Assembly (NCBI RefSeq): GCF_041296385.1
Contig: NC_091033.1
Coordinates: 15,582,501 to 15,646,500 of the forward strand
DNA from: Aphelocoma coerulescens
Lineage: Eukaryota; Chordata; Aves; Passeriformes; Corvidae
Direction of reading: 5' to 3'
Length of the DNA: 64,000 nt
A program made the translations under genes and the position numbers. Each line of letters begins with the position of its first letter. The stretch's first letter is position 1. Positions 15,001 to 26,441 of this stretch are shown here, piece by piece. The notes below the pieces were generated by a model that made no database searches, had not been told where the DNA came from, and was given only the letters and a program-made list of their open reading frames with translations.

Positions 15001-18000
15001 GTTATTTCCTGAAAGGTGCCAGGTAGAGGTGGCCTGCCTAGTTTTGGGGGGGATTTTGGAGGAGGTACTGATTAAAGGCTGGCAAGCATGGCACATCCAT
15101 CTTGCCTCAGGAAACAGCAGTTGCACAAACTGGCTACACTTGCTCCCAAAATCAGCTTGCTTGTCTCATTTGCATGTGTAATAACCAGCATGTATGTACA
15201 ATCATTCTAATCACTTTGAGGCAACTGCTTTAAATTCATCCAAAACCCTGCCCTGCCTATCCTTGGGTTATTTAGCTTCCACAAAGGAACCATAGCAGCA
15301 ATCCAGAGATTCACTCCACAAAAATCTTTGTGAAACAGCTGATTTAGTGGAAAAGTTTTTTCCTGAAATCCTGCCCATACATACTGACACTTGCGCCACA
15401 AGCCAGGGCCATCATTTGGAGCCCTTCCAGTACATTCTGCAAGTAACCTCGTAAAGCATCTGAGGGGATTTTCACACTTTGTGATGTATTGCTACAGGTG
15501 AAATGCAGGAGTAAATACAGAAGGAAGGAGGAAGGGGGCTGCAGAGCTTCTCTCGTGCAAGCTGTCTGAAAGTTGGTCTGAAAGTTGTGCAGGGAAAAAC
15601 CAGTCTTAAACACTGTCAGCTTTATGAGCAGCTCAAGGAGTGTCTGCATTGCTCTGCTGAGGATGCCTGCCCAGTACAACCTGGTCTGTCAGGGCTCCTG
15701 TCTTCAGCTCCCATGGAGCCAACGTGAGAACAGTGGAGAACAGTTGTCATAGCTATGGCTCCACAATACAAGGACTCCTGCGCCTGCCTGTGTCACAAAT
15801 GTGTCCTCACGTCACTCATTTTAGCTATTTATGACTCCAGATGTTTTCCTGTGCTTCCGAATTTTAGGCTGCAAGCTTCTCCAGTTTTATTTAGGCATTT
15901 TATAGGACCTACGCAAACATGGGCATCCAAGTCAGAAGCTCTGAATGCTCCTGCAGGGATGCTGGAGGTGCCTTCCCCGATCCCAATAACCAGCCCACAT
16001 ATGCCAGATAGGCCAGCAGCCAGACCTGCAGCTTGCTCTACAAGCGGGAACATGGACATTTCAGGAGCACTCACAAAATCTAATAGGCCCCTGATGCTGA
16101 ACTTTCCCTTCCCTGTTCCTTCTGCCAGTCCAAGTCTGAGCTCTAGGGGCATTTCTGTCCCTGAGCCTGTTCAACCTCAGCTCTTTGATTGCCCATCCAA
16201 AGTTCTCAAGAGCACAAGGCCATGTTTCATGCCTTTTAAGGAATCATAGAGATTAGTGCCACAGGAGGAGGCTCTCTCCCATGCTTCCTTCCATTTCATG
16301 CAGCTGTGAGAAGCTGGAGAAGCAGCGAGATTTGGGGTCGGTGCTCTGGAACAGGGACTGCAGGTGCTTTTTTCCAGTGACTGGAAAAAGGATTTCCAGT
16401 TTTGTAAGAGCTGGAACCTCACGCACTGCAGAGGGATTGTTTCTGCTCAAGTCCAAATTGGTCCCATTGGCTTTTTTTTTAAAGAGAAGTGAACCTGGAA
16501 GAGTAAAGGGAGGAGGAAAGGAATGGAATGAAAAGGCTGTCTGTGATGCAGAGCATCCCTAGAGGCCTCCCTGGGAGTGTAAACGTCTTCCCTTCAGCTT
16601 TCTGTCTCTCTACTGACAGTGGAAAATACAAGAGCTGCCAAGCGAGAGGTTCAGTACAGCCAAGATGGGAAACCTTATTAGAGAGACAGATGGTGATTTC
16701 TATAATCTGAAATCCCAGACTGTAAATACTTTGGGACAGAGCCCTGTGCAACTGAACAGTGCTAATGCCTGACAGCAGCAGCTGGATCCAGTTTTCTGTG
16801 CACAAACTGCTCTTTGGGTGGCTTTTAGTGGATGGTGGATGCTACCAGGACAAGGTATCTCTTACAGAAGGAGAAGGATCTTCTAAACCCAGCTGGAGAC
16901 ATTCCATCTCAGTTTTATGTACTTTCCAGTTAAAAAGTGCCTTGAATACCTGAGGACAACTCACATTTAGAAGTTTTTCTTAGCCTGAGAAGATTCCCAA
17001 AGATATGGTTGCAGTAGATGAGTAAGGGGGGAAATCTGTATCTTGGGAGCACAAGTGACATCTTGCTGCAACTTGTGGGAGAAATGATAAATGTCTGTCT
17101 CTGTTTATTGCTTAGCTTCATGGCTAAGTCTCCTAAACCAAAATCAAATCTTACCCTTAGAGCTCCCAGTTTATTTATTTATATTCATCTGGCATTGCCT
17201 TGATCTTCAAAGCAGGAAGGTATATCAAAGGAAACAGAAGGTTTGACACCAATTACTGCTGCTAGGTGCCATTCACTGAATAAAGATGGAGTGTTAATAT
17301 TCACTCTGAAAGTGAAGGAGATAAAACCCAACAGGTACATACATCTAAGCCTACAAATAAGCCCTTCTGTGTATAGTGGGCAGAGATAAAGCCAAGCAAA
17401 ACTAATTGAAATTACCATTGCAAACATCACAAACACCTTCAGAAATGGTGGGTTGCAAGCAAAGAAATGACAGCAAAACCACCAGAAGAGCCTTCTAGGA
17501 AAGCAGATCAGGCTCTCTGCTTCTCAGGGGTAGTGTCTGGTCTCCCAGAGATGGTCTTTTGAAACAAGCTGCCACGCAGAAGTAATTAACGTCTAAATTT
17601 CCCCACACTTCACCATGAGGCACTTGACTTATATTTTATTCTCTTGAGTTTGAAGATTCAAGCCTTTTCCCTGTGTCCCTCTCTGCTCCTCTTCATCCCA
17701 TGGTTCTTCCTACATTTTTGCATCACTCAGGTCTTTCCCAGAGCTTCTTTGGCTCATTGACCTGAGAAGCCTCTCAATGCGGCAAACCCCCATTGCACAA
17801 GTTCTTACGGGATTGTTTGTATTTCAGCAGCAAACTCAGGGAAGAAGAAGATAGCAAGGAGGCAGAAGGTTCATGGGAGGGCGCACGGCAGAGCAAATAA
17901 CAAACCTTTTACTCAGCCTGTTTAAAAAGGAAAAGGAGTCTTCACAGCATTTTTCCTTAGAACAACAATTTAGTAACTGCAAGTGAGGCTATTCTAAAAT

Positions 18001-19977
18001 TCCTGTGCTAGAGCATTGCATAGGAGGCTATTTACACCAAGCACCACTTCCACTAATCCAATTTACACAATGAAAACAGCGTTTGGTGGAGTTCATTTCT
18101 GTTTCTAGTAAAATCTCATTCTTCAGATTAAATTACTAGTTCTGCAGTGTCATGTGCAAATCACACACAGTGCATTTTAGTGAGTTAAAAGGTAAACATA
18201 TATATATGTAAATGTTATAAAATTGATTTGGAAGGGATTTTCTTAACAGCAAGTGGATTTTAAAACACGTGTTGAAATCAGAGTTTGAAAAATTGAAACT
18301 CTTGCCTTACATTTGGGGAGGTTTAAGGTATATGGGCTTTTCTCCTAAAACCATAGTCTAAGTTTACTATATGAACTTAATTCAAGTGAAGCTTCCAGCC
18401 TTGCCTTTCAGCTATGGAGCAGAGGTGAGGTCCTTCTTGAGAAGACCACAGTGTTGGACTTGCATGTTTCTCCTACAAGAGTTGTTCCACTGCATCAACT
18501 GTCTGTTTGGGGATAAATGTTCAGAAGTCTGGTATTTCCTGACTGTTGGGATGTCAGTGCTGCGTTTGGCTGAAAATAGATCCATCAAGAATTTCTTTCT
18601 CCAGTGCCTCAGGTGGTAACTGGATATTCTGGTGGTGTAAAGCTGGCTGAGAAAGGTCACTGTGAGGAAACCTAAATTCTAATTATATTGTCAAGGAAGG
18701 AGTGCATCAGATTTGCAATTTGGGATGCAGAACTTTTGTCATACATTTTATAATTCATTGCACAATGTTGTGTATCTAGTCGTCAGGCACATACATTGCA
18801 ATCGCTTTCAGGCTGCTTTTCTATCAAGCAGGAGAAAAGTGAATGTGAGAGACTGGCTTACACTGAAGTGAAGACTAAATGTTAGCCACATGTGTATGTG
18901 TGTTTTGAAATTATTATTGTATTTTGGCAGTTACCTAAGAAACTAGATATAATCCCACCAATTAATAAACTAGAAAAATAATTCACTGGTAGAAAAAAAT
19001 AGTCTTCAAATTGTTGGTCAGCTCCAAAACCTCCCTACAATGGCTTTAAAAAGAGATGTAATTAGGGAAAACTGGAACATATAGCATTAATGTCTATATA
19101 AAACAGGCACAAAAGGACAGCTTGTCTATGCCATTGTAAAGCTCCAAACACTAATGCAGCACTGCACACTGCAGAGTTGGTTGCCCAGACTCTGATCAGA
19201 TTTACATGGGGTTTAGAGAGGCTGCTCACTGCAGAGCACTGTTTCCTCCTCTCATTGCACTCTTCAGCTGGTTTCTGACAATGTGTGAGGTCTCCAGTGG
19301 CTGGGCCTGCCCTACCTTGGCTGTCTCAGTGTTGTCCAATTTGGTTTGCTCAGACACTTGCTCTCTCCTCCAGAAAACTCAAAATGGCTTAGAAAGCTTG
19401 GTGAAGTTTTCATGTTTTTCACAACCATCAAGTTTCAAATTAGAGTTGAGTCACTGAACAAGAGTGAATTATTTGTATGCTTATGTAGTAGAATTGTACA
19501 CACATCTCTGTAATTAGCCATCAGCACCCCAAACTACAGCAGTAACCATTCATTAAATGGAGAACATCGCTGTGATGGAATCATGTATTCACAATTGCAT
19601 TCCTTCGTGCTTAAATTTCAGAGCCTGTTGTCCAGATGGGCCTTGTTGGGCACCTAATTAGTAGTTAATCAAAAGCTCCTGCTGTGAACTGCTTCACAGC
19701 CCTCCTGGCATCCTAGCTGTTCTTCTATGTTCCTGGACTACACAGAGATGAAAGCACAGGAGTTGAAGTAGATGCTTTATCTCCTTTAGGCATCTCCCAT
19801 AACTAAAGCAGCTTCCAAAATTAACTCAGCTCAGGATGCATTGATTATCCAACTTCTGTGTACTGAGCAAAATGGGTCTTGCAACATGTGAGTGAAAATA
19901 CAGCCATGTGTTAACAGCAGCGAAAGACAGTGTAGTGTATTCCGAGATTAACTCACTGTTTTCTCTTTCCTTTCCAG
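1..19977 (+). other. KCNB1: KCNB1 intron 1 (3' portion), non-coding
   Basis: This stretch lies upstream of a clear 3' splice site (pyrimidine-rich tract, AG at 19976-19977) that opens the last KCNB1 coding exon. None of the open frames here resembles the KCNB1 N-terminus (T1 tetramerisation domain), so the first coding exon lies outside the window. Known KCNB1 genes have two coding exons separated by a very long intron, which fits. I see no protein-coding exon, tRNA or clear transposon in it. The sequence is mostly unique and moderately AT-rich, with short A and T runs. One notable patch is the homeodomain/POU-site-rich block around 11960-12130, listed separately. The many short open frames on both strands look like chance. 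Confidence 0.85.
11960..12130. promoter_or_regulatory. Candidate intronic enhancer with POU-like palindrome
   Basis: This AT-rich block in the KCNB1 intron has a perfect 8-bp inverted repeat (TTCTCATG at 12032-12039, CATGAGAA at 12046-12053). Its centre, ATGCATATTCAT at 12037-12048, differs by one base from the palindromic POU-dimer (MORE) site ATGCATATGCAT. Several TAAT/ATTA homeodomain-type cores lie within 100 bp on either side. Such clusters are typical of neural enhancers, but function is inferred only from motif content. Conservation across birds could not be tested here. Confidence 0.3.
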
Positions 19978-21999
19978 ATTTTGGCAATCATTTCCATCAT
20001 GTTTATTGTACTATCTACAATTGCCTTGTCCCTTAATACACTTCCTGAACTACAAGGCGTGGATGAATTTGGGCAGACCACAGATAACCCCCAGCTCGCC
20101 CATGTGGAAGCGGTGTGCATTGCGTGGTTTACAATGGAATACCTCCTGCGGTTCCTCTCCTCGCCTAAGAAATGGAAGTTTTTCAAAGGCCCACTGAATG
20201 CTATAGATTTGCTGGCTATCTTACCCTACTATGTTACTATCTTCCTCACAGAATCCAATAAAAGTGTACTTCAGTTCCAAAATGTACGAAGAGTGGTCCA
20301 GATATTTCGGATTATGAGGATACTCCGGATTCTAAAGCTCGCCCGGCACTCAACGGGTTTACAGTCCTTGGGATTTACATTGAGGAGGAGTTACAATGAA
20401 CTTGGATTACTCATCTTGTTTTTGGCTATGGGCATTATGATCTTCTCCAGTTTAGTGTTTTTTGCAGAAAAAGATGAGGATGATACAAAATTCAAGAGCA
20501 TCCCAGCTTCTTTCTGGTGGGCAACAATCACCATGACAACAGTAGGCTATGGAGACATTTACCCCAAAACTCTTTTGGGTAAAATAGTAGGAGGACTGTG
20601 CTGCATTGCTGGTGTGCTGGTGATAGCTCTTCCCATCCCAATTATTGTCAATAACTTCTCCGAGTTTTACAAAGAGCAGAAGAGGCAGGAGAAAGCCATT
20701 AAGCGCAGGGAAGCTCTTGAAAGAGCAAAAAGGAATGGCAGTATTGTTTCCATGAACATGAAGGATGCGTTTGCCCGTAGCATAGAACTGATGGACATTG
20801 TGGTTGAAAAGAATGGAGAAAGCATAGCCAAAAAGGATAAAGTTCAGGACAATCATTTATCTCCAAGCAAATGGAAATGGACCAAGAGAACACTCTCTGA
20901 AACTAGTTCTAGCAAATCTTTTGAAACTAAGGAACAAGGGTCCCCAGAAAAAGCCAGGTCGTCTTCAAGTCCCCAGCACCTGAATGTCCAACAGCTTGAG
21001 GACATGTACAACAAAATGGCAAAGACTCAGTCCCAGCCAAACCTTAACACTAAAGAGTCGAGTCAATCCGGAAAGCAAAAGGAAGAGCTAGAAATGGAAA
21101 CCCTTCCTGGCCCTATGGTGCCCCTGCTGGCAACTCGCACTGATGGGATCATTGACATGAGGAGCATGTCCAGCATCGACAGCTTCATAAGCTGTGCAGC
21201 CGAGTTCCCTGACTCCGGGCGGTTCTCGCACAGCCCGCTCACTGCCCTGCCCTGCAAGGGCGGCATTAACGTCATTCAGGAGCAGAGCAGGCCAGAGGGG
21301 AGCAGTGCCAGGTATGTGGAAATGAACCCAAGCTCCGAAAGCAGCCACCATTCTGCTTTTTTCATTGAAAGTCCCAAAAGCTCCATAAAGGCCAGTAACC
21401 CTTTAAAACTAAGATCTCTGAAAGTTAACTTCATGGAAGAGGACACCAGCACATTAGTACCAGCATCAAATGTACTGAGAACATATCCAGACCCTCTCAA
21501 GAGCCGGGGAGCTGCTGCTGCTGCCACAGATACTTCCTTACTCTCTGACAGGTCTCTCATGAGCCCAGAAACCTCGATCTACACAACTGCGAGTGCGAGA
21601 ACCCCCCCAAAGTCACCGGAGCCACAGGCAGCCATAGCTTTCAACTTCCATGATGCTGGTATACACAAATATATAGATGCTGACACTGATGATGAAGGTC
21701 AGCTGATGTATGATTCAAGTCCGCCTGGAAATGTGAGTCCCAAGTACAATGTTGCAAACAGTGGCTATCTAAAGCAAAAGGACCATGTTTATAGAACAGA
21801 GAAGAACCATCTAGAAGCTGCTGCTTTACCCACCTCCCCTAAGCTGATAGGACAGAACTGCATTTACTCTATGGAAGGTATCACTGGAAGAACCCAGGGC
21901 AATCAGGAGACTGTCAGACTAGAAAATCACATTTCCCCAGAAGTCCATGTATTACCAGGCAGTGGAGGACATGCTAACACACATGATCAAAGCATCTGA
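19978..21999 (+). CDS. KCNB1: KCNB1 last coding exon (voltage-gated K+ channel Kv2.1, S1 to C-terminus)
   Basis: The exon encodes 673 residues plus TGA, in phase 0 after the acceptor AG at 19976-19977. With about 187 residues expected from exon 1, the channel would be about 860 residues, close to the mammalian length (858). It starts in helix S1 (ILAIISIMF). The arginine-rich S4 sensor ([16 protein letters not shown]) is near 20284-20335. The K+ selectivity filter TVGYGD is at 20539-20556, and the S6 hinge PIP motif follows. The long tail holds the proximal restriction and clustering region (SSIDSFISC, about 21160-21207), which in mammals tethers Kv2.1 clusters to ER-plasma membrane junctions through VAP proteins. 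The protein ends in DQSI like mammalian Kv2.1, and the conserved tail separates it from KCNB2. Kv2.1 carries delayed-rectifier current in neurons and endocrine cells. No frame damage is seen. Confidence 0.98.
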   Translation: MLAIISIMFIVLSTIALSLNTLPELQGVDEFGQTTDNPQLAHVEAVCIAWFTMEYLLRFLSSPKKWKFFKGPLNAIDLLAILPYYVTIFLTESNKSVLQFQNVRRVVQIFRIMRILRILKLARHSTGLQSLGFTLRRSYNELGLLILFLAMGIMIFSSLVFFAEKDEDDTKFKSIPASFWWATITMTTVGYGDIYPKTLLGKIVGGLCCIAGVLVIALPIPIIVNNFSEFYKEQKRQEKAIKRREALERAKRNGSIVSMNMKDAFARSIELMDIVVEKNGESIAKKDKVQDNHLSPSKWKWTKRTLSETSSSKSFETKEQGSPEKARSSSSPQHLNVQQLEDMYNKMAKTQSQPNLNTKESSQSGKQKEELEMETLPGPMVPLLATRTDGIIDMRSMSSIDSFISCAAEFPDSGRFSHSPLTALPCKGGINVIQEQSRPEGSSARYVEMNPSSESSHHSAFFIESPKSSIKASNPLKLRSLKVNFMEEDTSTLVPASNVLRTYPDPLKSRGAAAAATDTSLLSDRSLMSPETSIYTTASARTPPKSPEPQAAIAFNFHDAGIHKYIDADTDDEGQLMYDSSPPGNVSPKYNVANSGYLKQKDHVYRTEKNHLEAAALPTSPKLIGQNCIYSMEGITGRTQGNQETVRLENHISPEVHVLPGSGGHANTHDQSI

Positions 22000-23290
22000 A
22001 GTGGGGTCTGAAAGAATTTACTGAGAGTTTAAAGGAATATCTTCACAGTCAACACAAACAAAAGAGCTTCTGCATGGCATGAACTTGGCTGAAATAAGCC
22101 ACCTGTTTCTAAAAGTCTGGGGGAGGTCCAGTGTGGGTTTGTGAAAATGTCCTTCTCTGAAACAACTCTAAAGACATTGCCCACATCAGTCAAAAAAATG
22201 ATTGCAAATCATGATCACACATTGATCTCCTTTCATGTTGTCCAGTGAAGCCAATGTGACCAAATACCCATCCATTCCCCTTGAACGCTAGAGCTCCTTT
22301 TGGAAATATTAACATCTGATCTGCATTAGTTCCATAAAGGATGCCAAGGCAGCCAGATTTGAACTCTGGAATAAATTGCTGGGGTTGGTATAAAGCTTTC
22401 AAAAACACAATGCTCACTGCTTCAGGGCAGCTGTTCCCCATCTACAGCTTTTTCTGATGGATATTATGTCTAAAGGTAACAGGGAACACTTGCATTATTG
22501 GAAAATCCAAGTGAAAAGCATTTGAAACAAATAATGGTCTAGAGAAACCAATTTTTAAAATGCTCTTTGTGTGTTTAACAATCTGATATCCTGTAGGACC
22601 TGACGTTTTCTTTTGAAATATCAGCAGGGTGAGTTGCACCACTTGTATCTAATTCCAAACATGCCCTAAGACCATAGTGAGACTTGCACTTACCCTCTGC
22701 TAAAAGCCAGTACCTGCCTCAGGGCCAGCGCGTGGCCCTTGGTGGCCCACGGCCCACGCTGGGAAGGTGTGGAGGAGCCGTGCAGAAGCAGGACTCTCCG
22801 AGGCATCGCAGCCAGAGCCCCTCCCGGTGCCGGGGAGCACAGGGCTGGAAGGGAGCCGCGGCTGCCCTGCCCGTGCCGGGGCTCCGGCGCTGCCCTGGGC
22901 TCCCCTCCCGCCCGGCTCCAGGCGCAGCCGAGGCTCGCCCGTGGCGCACGAGAGGAGCAGGCTGGTGCGAAGCTTTTTGCGCCCAAGCAGCGCAGTGAAA
23001 GATATGCAAGTGTTACATAAATATGCAAAAAGAGGGATTCGTTAGTGACCCGTCCCAGGCCTGGCTGTGCTCCCTCTCGCCAGGAGGTCGGGCAGGAGAG
23101 GCTCCTGCAGGGCCGTGGCACGAAGCAGCTGCGAGAGGCAGGAGAATCAGGCCTGACATTTTAATAGCATCCAGTCATTTTTAAATGAAACAAAAAAAAA
23201 AAAAAAAAAGAGGAGAAAAAAAAAATCTGACCATTTTAAGTGAACAGAACTAGCAGCCACCAGCCTAGGTTTTTAAAATATTATTGTTTC

Positions 23291-23296
23291 AATAAA
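23291..23296 (+). terminator. KCNB1: Possible proximal poly(A) signal AATAAA
   Basis: A canonical hexamer lies 1.3 kb after the KCNB1 stop, 80 bp past an A-rich tract. The sequence after it (TTGTGTAGG..., then TTTGTCTTTGG) is T/G-rich, as expected for a downstream element. It could give a short 3'UTR isoform. Confidence 0.45.
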
Positions 23297-25091
23297 GTTA
23301 TGTCAAATTGTGTAGGAAATAATTTGTCTTTGGTTTTTAATCTCGGGGGGGAAAAGCACTTTACGTTGACTTTTTGTTGTCGTTGTTGCAATGCTGGAGT
23401 AGGATAGCAGAGTGTAACAATCAAGCACTTTAACCAAGCACTACTTTAATTTGTGCCTCTTGTTGTGACTGTGATTTGTTACACGCCTGTAGCAAGTCAC
23501 AACTTGTCCTGTGATAACTGTGATGGTAACCTTTTATGTTGTTCTCTGTTTCTACTGTAAAACTCAGTTGTAAATAACTCTGTCAATGAGCGTTTCCTGA
23601 CCTGTCCCTGAGTTCCTGCCGGGGTGTGTAGCAATCTGCAGGCAGCGGGTCCGGGGATAAGCTGAGACACGGGACGTGGGAGCAGAGGGGCACACGTGGG
23701 AGGAAGACCCCCCCGAAGCCACTCGAGTCCACTGCATTTTGTTCCTTCCTATTGTAAACAACAAGTGTTGGTTAGTCCTGAATGTAGCCGTGTGTCCGTC
23801 CCGGCCGTGCAGCACTGTCTGTAACCCGTAATAGTGAATGCAGCATGTACGGACAAAAGCAATAAGCACATATCTGTTTTAGGAGCTGACATGGGTTATG
23901 AGGATGGCTTTGTCAGGTGTCTCCTTGGCACAGAGCTGTGCCCACGGTGCAGTGACTCTGCTCTGCTCAGCCGGCCCCGTCCCGGGCGCTGGGACACGGC
24001 CGAGGGACCCGCTCGGAGCCGCCCCGGTGGCCCAGTAGGGCGAGGCCCGGGGGGCACCTGAGCCAGCAGCTCAGGAAGGAGCCGAAGGGCAGCGAGAGCC
24101 CTGGTGCCAAGCGAAGAGAGACGCGGAAGGTGCCCAGAGCACCGCGTGTGCAGGCGAAACTCCCCAGGGTATTTACGCAGGGCCAGTTCCTGAGGTTTGT
24201 TCGCTTTTACTCCGCCTTCCCTCAGCCGAAACCGCCGCTCCTCCGAGCGGGCTCTTTGCCTGGTGAAGGACTTTAGGATTTGGCCATAGTAAATACAAGT
24301 GTACTTAGAGGAACCGACGTATTGCTGAGATACTAGTTAAGATTGAGTCGTCACGAAAAAGTAAAGTAACTTTCCAGCAGATAAGCTTTAAAAACTGATT
24401 TATTCTGTGGCTTTCTGAGGCCACAGAGCAGCAACGAGAAATCTTAAAGAGAACAGTTTTAATATAATCTCTATGTTTCAGTGATCAGTCATGTCTGCCA
24501 TCAGCACAAATGTAAAAAGAAGAAAAATCAGGGAATTTTTTAAAATAAAGTAATAGTGATTTCCAAGTTAAATATTTTTAGAGCTGATGCTTTCATGTGG
24601 AAAAAAAAGTCATATTTTACATGTCACGAAAGTGAACGTATTTAAATATAGCCATATAGTGTAGTATTTACCACACTCTCATCCAAATTGATGTATTTGG
24701 TTTATAGATGGCACTGACAAAAATGTATAAATCAACAGTTCTATCATTTTTTATCTGATAGTCAACTGGTGCAACTCTCCTTGTAACCAAAGGCCCTCTG
24801 TCTGCCTTGCGTGATCGCTCATGACACACACCTTATGTCATCTATTTAGTCCTACCTTTAAAGTAGCATTTTACTGAGTCACTTTTGAAAGCCAAATTCA
24901 AAAGTATCATTAAAAAATCTACCTTTTAAGCCTGAATAGCCAAAGTCCTATAGATTTCTTATAGAAAGCAAATAATTTAAAATTAAGCATATAATATGCT
25001 TGAAGAGCATTTCTTTCTTATTTGTGTACAAAGATGTAGCTCTCATTTTGTGCCCAATTAAAAAGGAAGTATGTTGAATTTATTTTAATGA

Positions 25092-25097
25092 AATAAA
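25092..25097 (+). terminator. KCNB1: Possible poly(A) signal AATAAA in KCNB1 3'UTR
   Basis: This canonical hexamer is followed within 40 bp by a TGTGTGTTGTGTG stretch, a good GU-rich downstream element. Another hexamer at 24544-24549 lacks such a stretch. Confidence 0.4.
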
Positions 25098-25119
25098 GTC
25101 TGAATACAAAGTATGTATC

Positions 25120-25155
25120 TATATATGTGTGTTGTGTGCATAATACACATATATA
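25120..25155 (+). repeat. Inverted repeat, potential RNA hairpin in 3'UTR
   Basis: A perfect 11-bp inverted repeat (TATATATGTGT at 25120-25130, ACACATATATA at 25145-25155) leaves a 14-nt loop. It directly overlaps the GU-rich stretch after the AATAAA at 25092, so folding could affect use of that poly(A) site. The function is inferred. Confidence 0.5.
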
Positions 25156-25573
25156 TAATGTAAGCACTGGGAAATCTACTCTAACCTAAAGCTATGGTAG
25201 ACTAAGTCTGTAGTCACTGCAAAGGAAAAGCAGTGCTTTGAAAACATAATGCTCACCAAATCCTATAGATCCGAGAAGGACAATTTAATTTTTGTTTGTT
25301 TGATACATGTTTCGCAAAGTTCATAGCAGTTGGGGAAAACAGGCAATATCTCTTGCATCGAGCTGAAGCATGTGGTTTAATCACTGATATTGGGCATTCA
25401 GGTCTGCAAATTTACTGAGCACCAAGTATCAAGCAAGCTGACAGAGCCTCACCTGCTGCTGCAGAAGGCATCATACCTGAAAGAACTCTCTCTGGACGTG
25501 TGATGTCTGCACTTGCTTGTATCTTACGCCATCAACATCATTTTTAATACATACCTATAAATATATGTGTAGA

Positions 25574-25593
25574 ACATATATATATATATATGT
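25574..25593. repeat. AT dinucleotide microsatellite
   Basis: A self-complementary (AT)n run bounded by AC and GT lies within the KCNB1 3'UTR. A similar AT-rich run is near 26578-26610. Both are probably length-polymorphic. Confidence 0.7.
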
Positions 25594-26435
25594 GAAAGGA
25601 GAGGGTGCAGTTTTCTTAACCAGGAGGCAAAGATTCTTTGAGTTTTAGCCTTGAACAGAGGAACAAAGCAGTGACCTTGCAGTAGATTTCTCAGTGCCTT
25701 TTCTTAAAAACGTCACCTAAGCACACTTATGGAAAAAAACCCAACCCAAAACAAAAGAGCCTCCTGTGAAATCCACATTTTTCGGAGATGTTTGAGAGTC
25801 AAAAAAAGGTAGAAGAAAGGAAAAAAAAAAATCAAGAGAGAGGAAAATAAATCCATGGAACGCACATTCCCTTCCTGAACATGCCGTGTGTCAAATGCTG
25901 GGGAGTATCTGCCTGTGCGAGTCATGAGAAACACATCTGAGGCGGTCAGGTTGTTTGGCAACTGTGGCTGTGATAAACTGTAGCCTTTTCTTCCCTTGCA
26001 GCTAATAAGATACACATTTCTAAGGAAAACAGTATTCTTCTTCTGTAAAATTGTAATGTATTGTTAATATTTGTACCTATTGTATATTTATGTCTTGACA
26101 GAATTATGACCAGTACAGTTTATAGTAAATAACAAGGTTATGTAAAATTCATTGCAAAGACAAGGTTTCTAAAGCCACGTTCTCTCTGTTGGTAAGCTCC
26201 ACAGAACACCTCATTCTAAAGCAAATCCTACAATTCCTGAGTGAAGTAGTCGAGTGAAGGAGGCCATGTGGCGCCGGTGCCCTCCTGCACAGCCGGAGCA
26301 AGATGGGCTTCCCTGGGGCTCCACATTAGCCCCAACTCCTTCATGTTTGGTCAGTCACTTCTGCTTATGGTAATCAGACAGAACAAGTGCTACCTTGGGT
26401 TCATTTGGGGAGAATATGGCTTTAAATAGTTCCTG

Positions 26436-26441
26436 AATAAA
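26436..26441 (+). terminator. KCNB1: Possible poly(A) signal AATAAA in KCNB1 3'UTR
   Basis: A canonical AATAAA followed by T/G-rich sequence (TGTTCTAG, then GTGTTGGC further on). It is an alternative 3' end for KCNB1 transcripts. Use cannot be judged from sequence alone. Confidence 0.35.

Noticed and set aside
22684..23121. Open frames on both strands in a GC-rich patch
   Set aside because: The patch is inside the KCNB1 3'UTR, and frames on both strands reflect composition only.
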